Assembly: GCF_004153685.1 (NCBI RefSeq)
Contig: NZ_SDQD01000002.1
Coordinates: 310,001 to 374,000 of the forward strand
Reading direction: 5' to 3'
Origin: Pollutimonas harenae
GTDB taxonomy: Bacteria > Pseudomonadota > Gammaproteobacteria > Burkholderiales > Burkholderiaceae_B
DNA length: 64,000 nt
The notes beneath the pieces are model-generated. The model ran no database searches. It was not told where the DNA came from and worked only from the letters and a program-made list of their open reading frames with translations. Shown piece by piece: positions 36,626 through 45,150 of this stretch. Numbering within the stretch: position 1 is the first letter of the stretch; the number at the start of each line of letters is the position of its first letter. The translations under genes and the position numbers were made by a program.

Positions 36626-37927
36626 ATGCATTTGAAGAATAAAGTTGCCGGCCTTGCTGCCGCAATGGTGCTTGCCGCGGGCAGCACAGCCGTATTTGCC
36701 GCCGACAAACCAGCCGAGCTGAATGTTGGCATTTCCACTTATCTGTCGGGTTCTGCTTCCGTCTTTGGTGTTCCCGCCAAAGAAGCAGCCGATATCCTTG
36801 TCGCCGATATGAACGCCAAGGGCGGTATTGGCGGCGTGCCTGTCAAGGTGACCTACATCGACGAAGGTGGTGGCAGCGAGAAATTGCTGTCTGAATACCG
36901 TCGTCTGGCCGAAGGCGGAACCAAGGTCATGCTCTCTGCCATTTCCAGCGGCCACTGCGGTATTGTGGCGCCTGTGGCCGAAGACCTGAAAATCCTGAAC
37001 ATTCTTTGGGATTGCGGTACACAGAAAGCACTGGAAGAAAAAGAGCTGAAGTATGTGGTCCGCACTGAAGCCAACGCCACTACTGAAATGATTGCTCAGG
37101 TCATCTACCTGATGAAGAAGCACCCTGACTTCAAGACCCTCGCCATCGTCAATCAAGACTATGCCTGGGGCCGCGATTCGCGTGACATCTTCCTGGCTGC
37201 CCTGAAGAAATTCAAGCCTGATGTCAAAGTTGTTGCCGAAATGTTCCCCAAGTTTGGCGCCGCAGATTTCTCAACCGAAATCAGCCGTTTGCAAGCCTTG
37301 CGTCCGGACGTGATTCTTTCCACCTCATGGGGTGGTGACCTCGACAACTTCGTGCGCCAGGCTTCGCAGCGTAATCTGTTCAAGAACTCGACTTTTGTGT
37401 TGTCGCTGGCAGAAAGCTCGCTCGAGCGTTTGGGTGATGCCTTGCCTGAAGGCGTAATCATCGGTGCCCGTGGTGATCACTACTGGCAGCATCCTGAAAC
37501 CAAGGATGATCCTGCTCACAAGGAATTCATCAAGAAATTCCATGACAAGACCGGCGCCTATCCGATTTACTCGGTGTACCACATGGCACAGGCTTTGAAT
37601 GGCTTGAAAGCTGGCTACGAGAAAGCCATTGCCGACAACAATGGCGAATGGCCCACCATCGAGCAGGCCGCTGCCGCCATGCACGACATCACCTTCAAGG
37701 GCTTTGGCCGCGAAGTCACTATCAATCGTCCTGACGGCCAAGGTCTGGAAGCTCAGCTGTTCGGCATCACCACGTCTTCTCCTGACCATTCCTTCAAGGT
37801 CCTGAAAGACATGATGATTATCCCAGCCGAATTGGTTACGCCTCCTTCCGGTGTAAACACCTTCGACTGGATCGAGAAAAACCTGACGCCTGACGTCTTG
37901 AACAGCGATAAGCTGGCTACGTTCTAA
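36626..37927 (+). CDS. Liv-type ABC transporter substrate-binding protein (LivK-like)
   Basis: This 433-residue periplasmic protein has a signal peptide ending AVFAADKP (near residue 25) and a two-lobe receptor fold of the Peripla_BP_6 type. It includes VGISTYLSGSASVFGVPAKE, LSAISSGHCGIVAPVAEDL and ILNILWDCGTQKALEE. At over 400 residues it is longer than the leucine-binding proteins (about 370), which fits receptors for non-amino-acid ligands. CTGGAGACAA precedes the ATG. It is the last gene of the operon, unusual since the receptor commonly comes first. Its stop overlaps that of the convergent dehydrogenase gene by four bases. Confidence 0.9.
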   Translation: MHLKNKVAGLAAAMVLAAGSTAVFAADKPAELNVGISTYLSGSASVFGVPAKEAADILVADMNAKGGIGGVPVKVTYIDEGGGSEKLLSEYRRLAEGGTKVMLSAISSGHCGIVAPVAEDLKILNILWDCGTQKALEEKELKYVVRTEANATTEMIAQVIYLMKKHPDFKTLAIVNQDYAWGRDSRDIFLAALKKFKPDVKVVAEMFPKFGAADFSTEISRLQALRPDVILSTSWGGDLDNFVRQASQRNLFKNSTFVLSLAESSLERLGDALPEGVIIGARGDHYWQHPETKDDPAHKEFIKKFHDKTGAYPIYSVYHMAQALNGLKAGYEKAIADNNGEWPTIEQAAAAMHDITFKGFGREVTINRPDGQGLEAQLFGITTSSPDHSFKVLKDMMIIPAELVTPPSGVNTFDWIEKNLTPDVLNSDKLATF

Positions 37928-38865
37928 GGCAGTTTGTCGGCGCTTGCCTTGAGTTTGAGCAGGGTAAGCAATAGGTCATCGCGCTGGGCAACCATACTGC
38001 CCTGATCGGTGGCCTTCAGTTCCTGATCAACCCCGTCTATAAGCTGTTTGTTCAGCTCGGGGTTGAGCTTGACCTGGCCCAGGTCAGCCCACCACTCCTC
38101 CATGGGTGGGCCTAAGTGATCCAGTAAATGACTGATGCCACCGGCTCCGCCCGACAGGTGCAGATTCAGAAATGGGCCTAGCAATGCCCAGCGCAAACCT
38201 GGTCCATGGGCAATAGCGGTATCAATATCGCTGACCGAGGCCACACCTTCTTCGACCAAATGAAAAGCCTCGCGCCATAAGGCCGCTTGCAGGCGGTTGG
38301 CGACATGCCCCTTGACCTCGCGGCGGATATGTATGGGCTTCTTGCCTATCGACAGATAAAAGTCCATGGCTTTCTGGATAGCATCGGGGGAAGTCAGACT
38401 CCCACCCACGACTTCGACCAGTGGGATCAAATGCGGTGGGTTGAATGGATGACCGATCAAGACACGCTCCGGGTGCTGGGCGGCATCCTGAATTTGGCTG
38501 ACCGGTATGCCAGATGAGCTGGTGGCGATCAGCGCATCGGCTGGCGCGGCAGCACTGATTTGCGCCATGGTTTCACGCTTGATGTCGACACGTTCGGGGC
38601 CGCTTTCCTGTACAAGCATTGCGCCTTCTACAGCAGCGGCCAGATCTTCATGAAAGCTCAGGCGTGCCTTGGATGCGCCTTCAGCCAGACCCATGCGTTC
38701 CAGCATAGGCCAATAGGTGTCAACCAATTCATGCAATCGGGCCTGGGCACCGGGCGCTGGATCGGTGGCAGCCACGTCAAAGCCATTAGCAAGAAAACAT
38801 GCGGCCCAGCTGGCGCCGATGACACCGGTTCCGACGACAGCTATTTTTTTGTTGGAATGATTCAT
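37924..38865 (-). CDS. 3-hydroxyacyl-CoA dehydrogenase / L-carnitine dehydrogenase-like protein
   Basis: This 313-residue NAD-dependent enzyme has the Rossmann start IAVVGTGVIGASWAACFLANG and VQESGPERVDIKRE. The catalytic-histidine segment is LIGHPFNPPHLIPLVEVVGG, and the C-terminal helical domain begins RREVKGHVANRLQAALWREA. A lone 3HCDH domain of this size matches carnitine dehydrogenase, lambda-crystallin/gulonate dehydrogenase and fadB-like relatives. The substrate is therefore a 3-hydroxy acid or its CoA ester. ATG at 38865 gives the family start (MNHSNKKIAVVG); an in-frame extension to 38931 adds no conserved residues. It is convergent with the liv operon, and a functional link is possible but unproven. 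Confidence 0.85.
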   Translation of the reverse strand: MNHSNKKIAVVGTGVIGASWAACFLANGFDVAATDPAPGAQARLHELVDTYWPMLERMGLAEGASKARLSFHEDLAAAVEGAMLVQESGPERVDIKRETMAQISAAAPADALIATSSSGIPVSQIQDAAQHPERVLIGHPFNPPHLIPLVEVVGGSLTSPDAIQKAMDFYLSIGKKPIHIRREVKGHVANRLQAALWREAFHLVEEGVASVSDIDTAIAHGPGLRWALLGPFLNLHLSGGAGGISHLLDHLGPPMEEWWADLGQVKLNPELNKQLIDGVDQELKATDQGSMVAQRDDLLLTLLKLKASADKLP

Positions 38866-38897
38866 GATTAAGTCTCGGGCCCTGCGGAGGGCATTTT

Positions 38898-39488
38898 TTA
38901 AGAAAGAAATTCGTAGTATTGAACAATCCAATAGACTTGCACAATCAGTATGAGCGCCACAAATGCATAATGGAAGGCTCGGTGCTTGATGAACATGGCC
39001 AGCAAGGCAAGGACGATGACCATGCTCTGACGCACAAGGTATAGCGTGCCAAGCTCATGGAAATGGTCTATGCCTTTCCACAGGGTGTCAACCACGTCTA
39101 CTGCAAACAGCAAGGCCAGTAGCCCATAGAACCACTTCTGGCGTGAGTGAAAATAGTCGGCAAAGCTAACGTATTCTTGCGTGTTGTCCGGACACAGCAA
39201 TGTACAAGTAAAGTAGTACAGGGCTGAATAGCAAAGCAGGAACAGGTATAGGCCGAAACTCCAGCGTGATACGTTGTGCAAGTAAAACTGGAACCACCAG
39301 AAGTGAATGACGGCCGAGAGAAGAAAAATAATCCAGCCAAGATGTACAAGGTATATAGGCTCACGGCCCGGGTGTTGAACAAACCGCGCAAGCCCCGAAA
39401 GCAGGCGGGTCAGGCTAAGCCCCATAATGACGCCCAGCATGATGCGGATGTGTACGAGCTGATCGGGATGTGGCGTAGCAACGTCCAT
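38898..39488 (-). CDS. Hypothetical six-helix membrane protein
   Basis: This is a 196-residue protein of unknown family with about six hydrophobic helices and no signal peptide. Features include IRIMLGVIMGLSLTRLLSGL, the aromatic-rich HFWWFQFYLHNVSRWSFGL and a histidine-containing loop DTLWKGIDHFHELGTLY. Similar small proteins occur without assigned function in Alcaligenaceae and rhizobia. It lies upstream of the hydroxyacyl-CoA dehydrogenase gene on the same strand with a 32-base gap, so it may share its transcript. Start choice is uncertain. Confidence 0.6.
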   Translation of the reverse strand: MDVATPHPDQLVHIRIMLGVIMGLSLTRLLSGLARFVQHPGREPIYLVHLGWIIFLLSAVIHFWWFQFYLHNVSRWSFGLYLFLLCYSALYYFTCTLLCPDNTQEYVSFADYFHSRQKWFYGLLALLFAVDVVDTLWKGIDHFHELGTLYLVRQSMVIVLALLAMFIKHRAFHYAFVALILIVQVYWIVQYYEFLS

Positions 39489-39677
39489 GGGGATCGAGTC
39501 TGATGGTTTTTATTAATGATGATGATACCTGTGTTGCTTGCACTGTGACAGATGTCATGTGCGGCTGCCATGCATTTATTTTTAACGGTAATGAGAAGCG
39601 CCGTTATGATCTTGCGGCCATCGATAGCCACTCGAATGAGAGCAGCTGTCACTTCAGTTTTCCCCACGTATTCTTTT

Positions 39678-40349
39678 CTAAAAGTGTGCCGTTGACAGGG
39701 TGTCGCGCCGTTTGATGGCCCGGGTAATGGCGTTCAGGGCAACACCATACATGGGCACAAACAGCAGTAGGCTGACAGTCAGTTTAATGACGTAGTCGAC
39801 CACGGCTATTTCTCCCCAGTGCGCGGCCATGAAGGGGTTGGTGCTGCGCCAGAAGGCAATGCTGAAGAACGCGGCGGTGTCCAGAGCTTGCCCGAACACA
39901 GAGGCTGCGGCCGGTGCTATCCACCATTGCACGTAGTTGCGGCGCATGCGGTCGAATACTTGAATGTCCAGCAACTGACCCAAGGCATAGGCGGCGAAGC
40001 TGGCGAAGGCAATGCGAAATACAAAGCTGTTGAACTCGCCCAGTTCTCCCAGGCCATTGAAGCGGCCCTCATGGAACAGTACCGATACGATGTACGAGGC
40101 GATCAGCGCCGGCACCATGGCGCGCGTGATGACACGGCGTGCTTCGTTCTTGCCAATCAGACGCACGGTCAGGTCGGTGGCCAGAAAAATAAACGGAAAG
40201 CTGAAGGCGCCCCAGGTGCTGTGAAAGCCGAACAGGTCTATGGGCAACTGCACCAGGTAATTGCTGGCAATGATGATGAAGATGTGAAATGCGACCAGCA
40301 GGGCAAGATAGAATGAAGCGCCCGATCGAGGAGCGGATACCGATGTCAT
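39678..40349 (-). CDS. yhhQ: YhhQ/VUT-family queuosine precursor transporter
   Basis: This 223-residue polytopic protein has about six membrane helices and the family motif FPFIFLATDLTVRLIGKNEARRVI near residues 51-74. GQLLDIQVFDRMRR and GQALDTAAFFSIAFW follow. Characterised members take up the queuosine precursors preQ0 and preQ1 across the inner membrane. No queuosine-synthesis gene is nearby. The 5' leader has a short hairpin (40368-40386), but no complete preQ1 aptamer was recognised. It is divergent from the pseudouridine synthase gene. Confidence 0.88.
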   Translation of the reverse strand: MTSVSAPRSGASFYLALLVAFHIFIIIASNYLVQLPIDLFGFHSTWGAFSFPFIFLATDLTVRLIGKNEARRVITRAMVPALIASYIVSVLFHEGRFNGLGELGEFNSFVFRIAFASFAAYALGQLLDIQVFDRMRRNYVQWWIAPAAASVFGQALDTAAFFSIAFWRSTNPFMAAHWGEIAVVDYVIKLTVSLLLFVPMYGVALNAITRAIKRRDTLSTAHF

Positions 40350-40437
40350 GATGAGCCTTTTTGACTGATGGGGTTAGGGAACCCATGAAGAAAACCTGGT
40401 GCCGTTAGAAGGCAGTTAAGTAGTGTAACCTATTCGA

Positions 40438-41163
40438 ATGACTGACTCCGTACGCCTAAGCAAATATCTTGCAGCCCGATTTTTCTGTTCGCGCCGCGAG
40501 GCCGAGAACTATGTGAAAGGTGGTTGGGTGCGAGTGGATGGGCAGGTTGTTGAAGAGCCCGGTGTGCGCATCGAATCACATCAAGAGGTCGAGTTGGCCA
40601 AGAATGCGCGCCCTGATGATCACAAGCCGGCTACGATTTTGCTGCACAAGCCCAAGGGTTATGGCAGCGGCCCGGACGGGCGTTCAATATCGGACTTGAT
40701 CGTACCCGAGAATCAGGTGCCAGATGATCGGTCGGGCCGTCATTTTGTGAAGATCGATTTGAAAGACCTGGAACTGTTCATGCCCTTGGCCGTAGATACG
40801 TGCGGGCTGATCGTCTTGACGCAAGAGTACGGCATAGCCCGCAAGCTTGCGGATGATGCAGCCAAGATCGAACAGGAATACATCGTTGAGGTTGCCGGGA
40901 CGTTGTCACAGAGCGGTTTGAAGAAATTGAATCATGGGCTGTCCTGGCAGGGTGTGCCTTTGGCACCCATCAAGGTCAGTTGGCAGAATGAAACCCGCTT
41001 GCGATTTGCACTTAAGAATCCGCCGCCCGGCTTGATTGCAGATATGTGCCAGCAGGTGGGTTTGCTGGTATTAGACGTCAAGCGCATACGCATTGGCCGT
41101 TTGCCTTTAGCGGGCCTGCCCGTCGGTCAATGGCGTTATCGTTTGGCTTACGAACGTTTCTAG
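40438..41163 (+). CDS. 23S rRNA pseudouridine synthase (RluF/RsuA family)
   Basis: This 241-residue enzyme has an N-terminal S4 RNA-binding domain (VRLSKYLAARFFCSRREAENYV, about residues 5-26) and a RsuA/RluB/E/F-type catalytic domain. The catalytic aspartate is D120 in LAVDTCGLIVLTQ, where the family consensus is GRLDxxTxGLLLLT, so the preceding G and R are changed. RluF-like proteins modify U2604 of 23S rRNA and tRNA-Tyr, but the target here cannot be assigned. It is convergent with the large flavoprotein gene downstream. Confidence 0.85.
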   Translation: MTDSVRLSKYLAARFFCSRREAENYVKGGWVRVDGQVVEEPGVRIESHQEVELAKNARPDDHKPATILLHKPKGYGSGPDGRSISDLIVPENQVPDDRSGRHFVKIDLKDLELFMPLAVDTCGLIVLTQEYGIARKLADDAAKIEQEYIVEVAGTLSQSGLKKLNHGLSWQGVPLAPIKVSWQNETRLRFALKNPPPGLIADMCQQVGLLVLDVKRIRIGRLPLAGLPVGQWRYRLAYERF

Positions 41164-41190
41164 AGGCGCTGAATAAGTTCTGCTGAGTGC

Positions 41191-44100
41191 TTAGGCCAGT
41201 GCACGAGCCAGTACGCAGGCCACGTGCTCGGCCTGCCTGCCAGCTCCGTCAGCGATCTGGTGGCGGCAACTGGTGCCATCAGCGACGAGCAAAGTATCGG
41301 TTTCGGCCTTGCGCACGGCAGGCAGCAGTGACAGTTCGGCCATTTGCATCGATACGTCGTAGTGTGAGGCCTCGTAGCCAAAGCTGCCGGCCATGCCGCA
41401 GCAGCTGGACTCGATCAGACCCACATTCAGTTCCGGGATCAATCCCAGGACCGTCTGCACCGGCTTGACTGCGTCGAAGGCTTTTTGATGGCAATGGCCG
41501 TGCAGCAACGCTTTTTTCTGGGGCAGGGGTTTGAGCGCCAGGTGCAGGGTGCCGGCGGCGTGCTCGCGCTCAAGGAACTCTTCGAATAAAAAGGACAGAC
41601 GCGCGAGGCTGCTCGCGTCTTCGCCCAGTCCCATGACAAGGAACTCATCGCGTAGCGACAGCAGGCACGAAGGTTCCAGGCCGACGATGGGGACACCCCG
41701 GGAGATGAAAGGACGCAGGGCCTGTACCACGCGACGGGCCTCGGCCTTCGCCTCGTCAATCAGGCCGGCGGACAGGTAGGTGCGCCCACAGCATAGGGGC
41801 CGGTCTTTTTGCGTATCCTGGGAGTCGGCGCGCGCGATGTGAACCTTGTAGCCTGCGGCCTCCAGTACGGTCAGGGCGGCGCGGGCATTTTCTGATTCCA
41901 GGTAGTTGTTGAAGGTATCGGCAAACAGGACGACGTCGGCGTCTTTTGTATGGTCCGAATGCGCCGTAGCCAGGAAGGTGTCGCCTCGCCACTGGGGCAG
42001 CGAGCGACGCGCGGACAGGCCCAGCAGGCGCTCCGACAGCCACGCGGCCCCTGGCAAGGTGTCGCGCAGGTTGAATAGCCACGGCAGGCGCGCCGCCCAC
42101 GGCGCCCAGCGGGGCATGGTGGCGATGAGCTTGTCCTTGAGGCGCAGGCCGTGTTGCTTCTGCCACTGGTACAGAAACTCGATTTTCATTTTGGCCATGT
42201 CCACCCCCGTGGGACACTCGCGCTTGCAGCCTTTGCAGCTGACACAGAGGTCCAGGGTCTGGTGCACCTCGTCGGAAGTAAAGGCGTCAGGACCCATCTG
42301 GCCTGAAAGCGCGAGACGCAGGGTGTTTGCACGGCCCCGCGTGAGGTGTTGCTCGTCGTGTGTCACGCGGTAGCTGGGACACATCGTGCCGGCGTCGAAT
42401 TTGCGGCAGTGGCCGTTGTTGTTGCACATCTCGATGGCTTTGGCAAAGCCATGGGCGGGATCATTGCCCGTGCCCGGCGCGCTGGTGGTTTGTGCAGCGG
42501 CATTGCCGGTGACATTCCAGGCGGACCAGTCCAGTGCGGGCTCGAGGGGCAGGACCTGGTAGGTGGGCTTGAATCGAAACAGTGAGGTTTCATCCATCTT
42601 GGGGCTGCGCACAATCTTGCCGGGATTCATGAGGCCCTGCGGATCGAACAGATCCTTGATGTCTTCGAAGGCCTGTGTCAGCCGTGGGCCGAACTGCCAC
42701 GAAACCCATTCGCTGCGCACCAGGCCGTCGCCGTGTTCGCCGGAGAACGCGCCCTTGTATTCGCGCACCATGGCGCTGGCCTCCTCGGCGATGGCGCGCA
42801 TCTTGGCCGCACCGTCGGTGCGCATGTCCAGGATGGGGCGCACGTGCAAAGTGCCCACCGAGGCGTGGGCGTACCAGGTGCCGCTGGTGCCGTGCTTGTG
42901 AAAAATCTCGGTCAGGCGGCTGGTGTATTCGGCCAGGTGCTCGAGCGGTACGGCGCAATCTTCGATGAACGAGACCGGCTTGCCGTCCCCGCGCATGCTC
43001 ATCATGATGTTCAGGCCTGCCTTGCGCACTGACCATAACGCCTGTTGCGCGGCAGGTTCCGGCATTTCCACGACGCTGTTGGGCAGGCCCAGATCGCCCA
43101 TCAGTTCCACTAGCTGCCGTAGCCGGGCGGCCTGTTCGTCTTGTGTTGTGCCGGCGAACTCGACCAACAGGACGGCCTGGGGTTCATCGATCAGTGCCCG
43201 TTCGATGGTGGGCCCAAAGGCCGGGTTGTTGCGCGCCAGATCGATCATGGTGCGATCCACCAACTCGACTGCTACCGGTCCCAGCTTGACGATGTGCTGC
43301 GCCATGTCCATGGCTTGGTAGAACGTCGGGAAATTCACCACCCCCAGCATTTTGTGGGTTGGCAGTGGCGCAAGCTGTAGTGTGAGCAGGCGCGTGATTG
43401 CCAGCGTGCCCTCGCTGCCCACGAGCAGGTGCGCGAGGTTCGGGCTGTTGTCCGGAGTATAGGGGCGTTCGCTTTGCGGATTGAAAATATCGAGGTTATA
43501 ACCGCCGACCCGGCGCAAGACCTTGGGCACGGTCCGGGCGATTTCATCGTGCTCGCGCACGGCGATTTCTTGCAGACGGCGCACGATGGCGGCCAGGCGC
43601 GTTTGGTCTGTTGGCATGGTCGACAGGGGTCCAAACCGGCCCTCGGCGCCATCGGCCAGCAGGGCGTCGATGGCAAGCACGTTGTGCACCATGTTGCCGT
43701 ACTGGATGGAACGCGAGCCACAGGAATTGTTGCCCGCCATGCCTCCAAGCGTGCACTGGGCCGAGGTACTCACGTCTACAGGGAACCAGACGCCGTGTGG
43801 CTTGAGCCAGGCATTGAGGTGATCGAGCACGATGCCCGGTTCCACCGTTACCGTCATGGCCTCGCGATCGAAATCGATGACGCGGTTCAGGTATTTGCTG
43901 TTGTCCAGGATCAGGGCCGGCCCCACGGTCTGGCCGCATTGGGAGGTTCCGCCGCCACGTGCCACAAACGGTGCACGCAGTTCGGCACAGATGGAAGCCG
44001 CCGCACGCACGTCGTCAAAGGTCTTGGGGACCAACACTCCGATCGGATCGGCCTGATAGATCGAGGCGTCTGTCGCGTAGCGGCCCCGGTCCCCCCGGCC

Positions 44101-44199
44101 AAATAGGATTTCGCCCTGGACCTCGCGTGCGAGGCGCTCGGAGAGCTCGTTGCGCTGCTGGCCGGCGTGTATGACTTTTGAGGGTAGGGGCGCATTCAT
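41191..44199 (-). CDS. FAD/Fe-S D-2-hydroxyacid oxidoreductase (YdiJ-like)
   Basis: This 1002-residue fusion has an FAD-binding PCMH domain (FVARGGGTSQCGQTVGPALIL, about residues 98-118; GNNSCGSRSIQYGNMVHN) and a flavo-oxidase C-terminal cap. Two 4Fe-4S motifs follow: CNNNGHCRKFDAGTMCP near 590 and CVSCKGCKRECP near 645. Two cysteine-rich CCG domains come last: CCGRTYLSAG near 805 and CCGMAGSFGYE near 933. This matches YdiJ and related GlcD-GlpC fusions that oxidise D-lactate or D-2-hydroxyglutarate and feed the quinone pool. It starts 7 bases after the gntR stop and is probably co-transcribed with it. A role in the island's oxidation of a 2-hydroxy acid is likely. Confidence 0.88.
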   Translation of the reverse strand: MNAPLPSKVIHAGQQRNELSERLAREVQGEILFGRGDRGRYATDASIYQADPIGVLVPKTFDDVRAAASICAELRAPFVARGGGTSQCGQTVGPALILDNSKYLNRVIDFDREAMTVTVEPGIVLDHLNAWLKPHGVWFPVDVSTSAQCTLGGMAGNNSCGSRSIQYGNMVHNVLAIDALLADGAEGRFGPLSTMPTDQTRLAAIVRRLQEIAVREHDEIARTVPKVLRRVGGYNLDIFNPQSERPYTPDNSPNLAHLLVGSEGTLAITRLLTLQLAPLPTHKMLGVVNFPTFYQAMDMAQHIVKLGPVAVELVDRTMIDLARNNPAFGPTIERALIDEPQAVLLVEFAGTTQDEQAARLRQLVELMGDLGLPNSVVEMPEPAAQQALWSVRKAGLNIMMSMRGDGKPVSFIEDCAVPLEHLAEYTSRLTEIFHKHGTSGTWYAHASVGTLHVRPILDMRTDGAAKMRAIAEEASAMVREYKGAFSGEHGDGLVRSEWVSWQFGPRLTQAFEDIKDLFDPQGLMNPGKIVRSPKMDETSLFRFKPTYQVLPLEPALDWSAWNVTGNAAAQTTSAPGTGNDPAHGFAKAIEMCNNNGHCRKFDAGTMCPSYRVTHDEQHLTRGRANTLRLALSGQMGPDAFTSDEVHQTLDLCVSCKGCKRECPTGVDMAKMKIEFLYQWQKQHGLRLKDKLIATMPRWAPWAARLPWLFNLRDTLPGAAWLSERLLGLSARRSLPQWRGDTFLATAHSDHTKDADVVLFADTFNNYLESENARAALTVLEAAGYKVHIARADSQDTQKDRPLCCGRTYLSAGLIDEAKAEARRVVQALRPFISRGVPIVGLEPSCLLSLRDEFLVMGLGEDASSLARLSFLFEEFLEREHAAGTLHLALKPLPQKKALLHGHCHQKAFDAVKPVQTVLGLIPELNVGLIESSCCGMAGSFGYEASHYDVSMQMAELSLLPAVRKAETDTLLVADGTSCRHQIADGAGRQAEHVACVLARALA

Positions 44200-44205
44200 G
44201 GGGAT

Positions 44206-44943
44206 TCAGCTGCTTTTAGTGAGGGGAAATGAGATCACAGGAGGGCTGTCAGTCGGGTTGTACTCCTTGCCTAGGCCTTCGATCGCTGCTTCGCATTTGC
44301 GTTGTAGATGCTCGCGCATCAAGCGGCCAAGTTCGATCCCATCGCGTTGGGCGAGCGCATCGGCCATGGCAATGTGCTCGCTCATGGCTCTCTTCCATTT
44401 GTCGGGGTTCAGGTTGGAACGAAACCGCAGGTTCTGGACGCGCTGGTTCAGGGTGGAGTAGACCTGCACCAGCAGGCGGTTGTGAGCCGCCTGGTTGATG
44501 CAGTTGTGGATCTCGCGGTTGATCCGATAGTAAGAGGACAGGTCCTGCCTGGCATGACAGGCTTGCATTTCGAAGGTAAGCGCCCGGATTTCGGAGATCT
44601 CTTTGTCGGTCGCATGTTGACAGGCCAATTCGCCCGAGAGCGCTTCCAGTCCCCCCAGCACCGCGAAACTTTCCCGGATGTCGTTCTCGGAGAGGACTGT
44701 GACCCTTGCGCCGCGATTGGGTTGAATGTCGACCAGCCCCTCGGCGGCCAGCAGGCGGAACGCTTCGCGCAAAGGTGTGCGAGAGACACCGAGGCGTTCG
44801 CACAAGGCGCGCTCGTTGAGCCGGCTGCCGGCCGGCAGTTCGCCCTCGATGATGAGTTCGCGTAGTCGTTCGGCAGCGACGGCCGGAAGGGTGCGCCGAT
44901 CGATCGTGTCGTCGACGAGACTGGAGGCTGGAGTACTGGCCAT
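44206..44943 (-). CDS. GntR-family (FCD) transcriptional regulator
   Basis: This 245-residue regulator has an N-terminal GntR winged helix (LRELIIEGELPAGSRLNERALCERLGVSRTPLREAFRLL, about residues 28-66) and an all-helical FCD effector domain. The FCD metal/ligand histidines lie in RINREIHNCINQAAHN and AMSEHIAMADALAQRD. FadR-type members respond to organic acids and usually repress. It sits divergently from the aminotransferase/amidase/TRAP operon, with a 12-base repeat next to both start codons, the arrangement of a self-regulated local repressor. Confidence 0.92.
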   Translation of the reverse strand: MASTPASSLVDDTIDRRTLPAVAAERLRELIIEGELPAGSRLNERALCERLGVSRTPLREAFRLLAAEGLVDIQPNRGARVTVLSENDIRESFAVLGGLEALSGELACQHATDKEISEIRALTFEMQACHARQDLSSYYRINREIHNCINQAAHNRLLVQVYSTLNQRVQNLRFRSNLNPDKWKRAMSEHIAMADALAQRDGIELGRLMREHLQRKCEAAIEGLGKEYNPTDSPPVISFPLTKSS

Positions 44944-44951
44944 AGGTTAAA

Positions 44952-44966
44952 TTTTGTATACCATTA
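44952..44966. promoter_or_regulatory. GntR operator candidate, gntR-proximal copy
   Basis: TTTTGTATACCATTA lies nine bases upstream of the gntR start codon. Its core TGTATACC centres on the palindrome GTATAC. The same 12 bases TTTTGTATACCA recur at 45119-45134. It sits where a bound repressor would block gntR transcription. Binding by this GntR is inferred from position, not from a known site. Confidence 0.6.
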
Positions 44967-45118
44967 AAGATTATATTATAGCGACCAGACAGAGGGGCAT
45001 GAGTTAAATACATTGGATTTCCCCTTGAATGAAGCTTGCCTATACTATTGTTTATGGTCTATGGGGAGAAACTCTCCTTGTCGGAGCGGGAAAGGGGGCG
45101 TACTATGCACTAATTGTA

Positions 45119-45134
45119 TTTTGTATACCAATTA
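45119..45134. promoter_or_regulatory. GntR operator candidate, operon-proximal copy
   Basis: TTTTGTATACCAATTA is 17 bases before the ATG of the aminotransferase gene. It repeats the element at 44952, and both lie in the same orientation on the plus strand. Together they frame the 207-base divergent promoter region. A possible -10 hexamer overlaps or lies beside it, so binding would interfere with initiation. Confidence 0.6.
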
Positions 45135-45150
45135 TTGATAGGGCTTAGAT

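Noticed and set aside
35857-36738. 293-codon minus-strand frame across the alcohol dehydrogenase gene
   Set aside because: No family match, no ribosome site, and fully covered by the well-supported plus-strand gene.
40350-40437. preQ1 riboswitch in the leader of the YhhQ-type gene
   Set aside because: A hairpin (40368-40386) is present, but the conserved loop and A-rich tail of the preQ1-I aptamer are missing, and the other classes are not known in this group.
41191-44199. Two separate genes (GlcD-like and GlpC-like)
   Set aside because: One uninterrupted frame links the flavin domain, the 4Fe-4S motifs and both CCG domains, as in YdiJ-type fusions.
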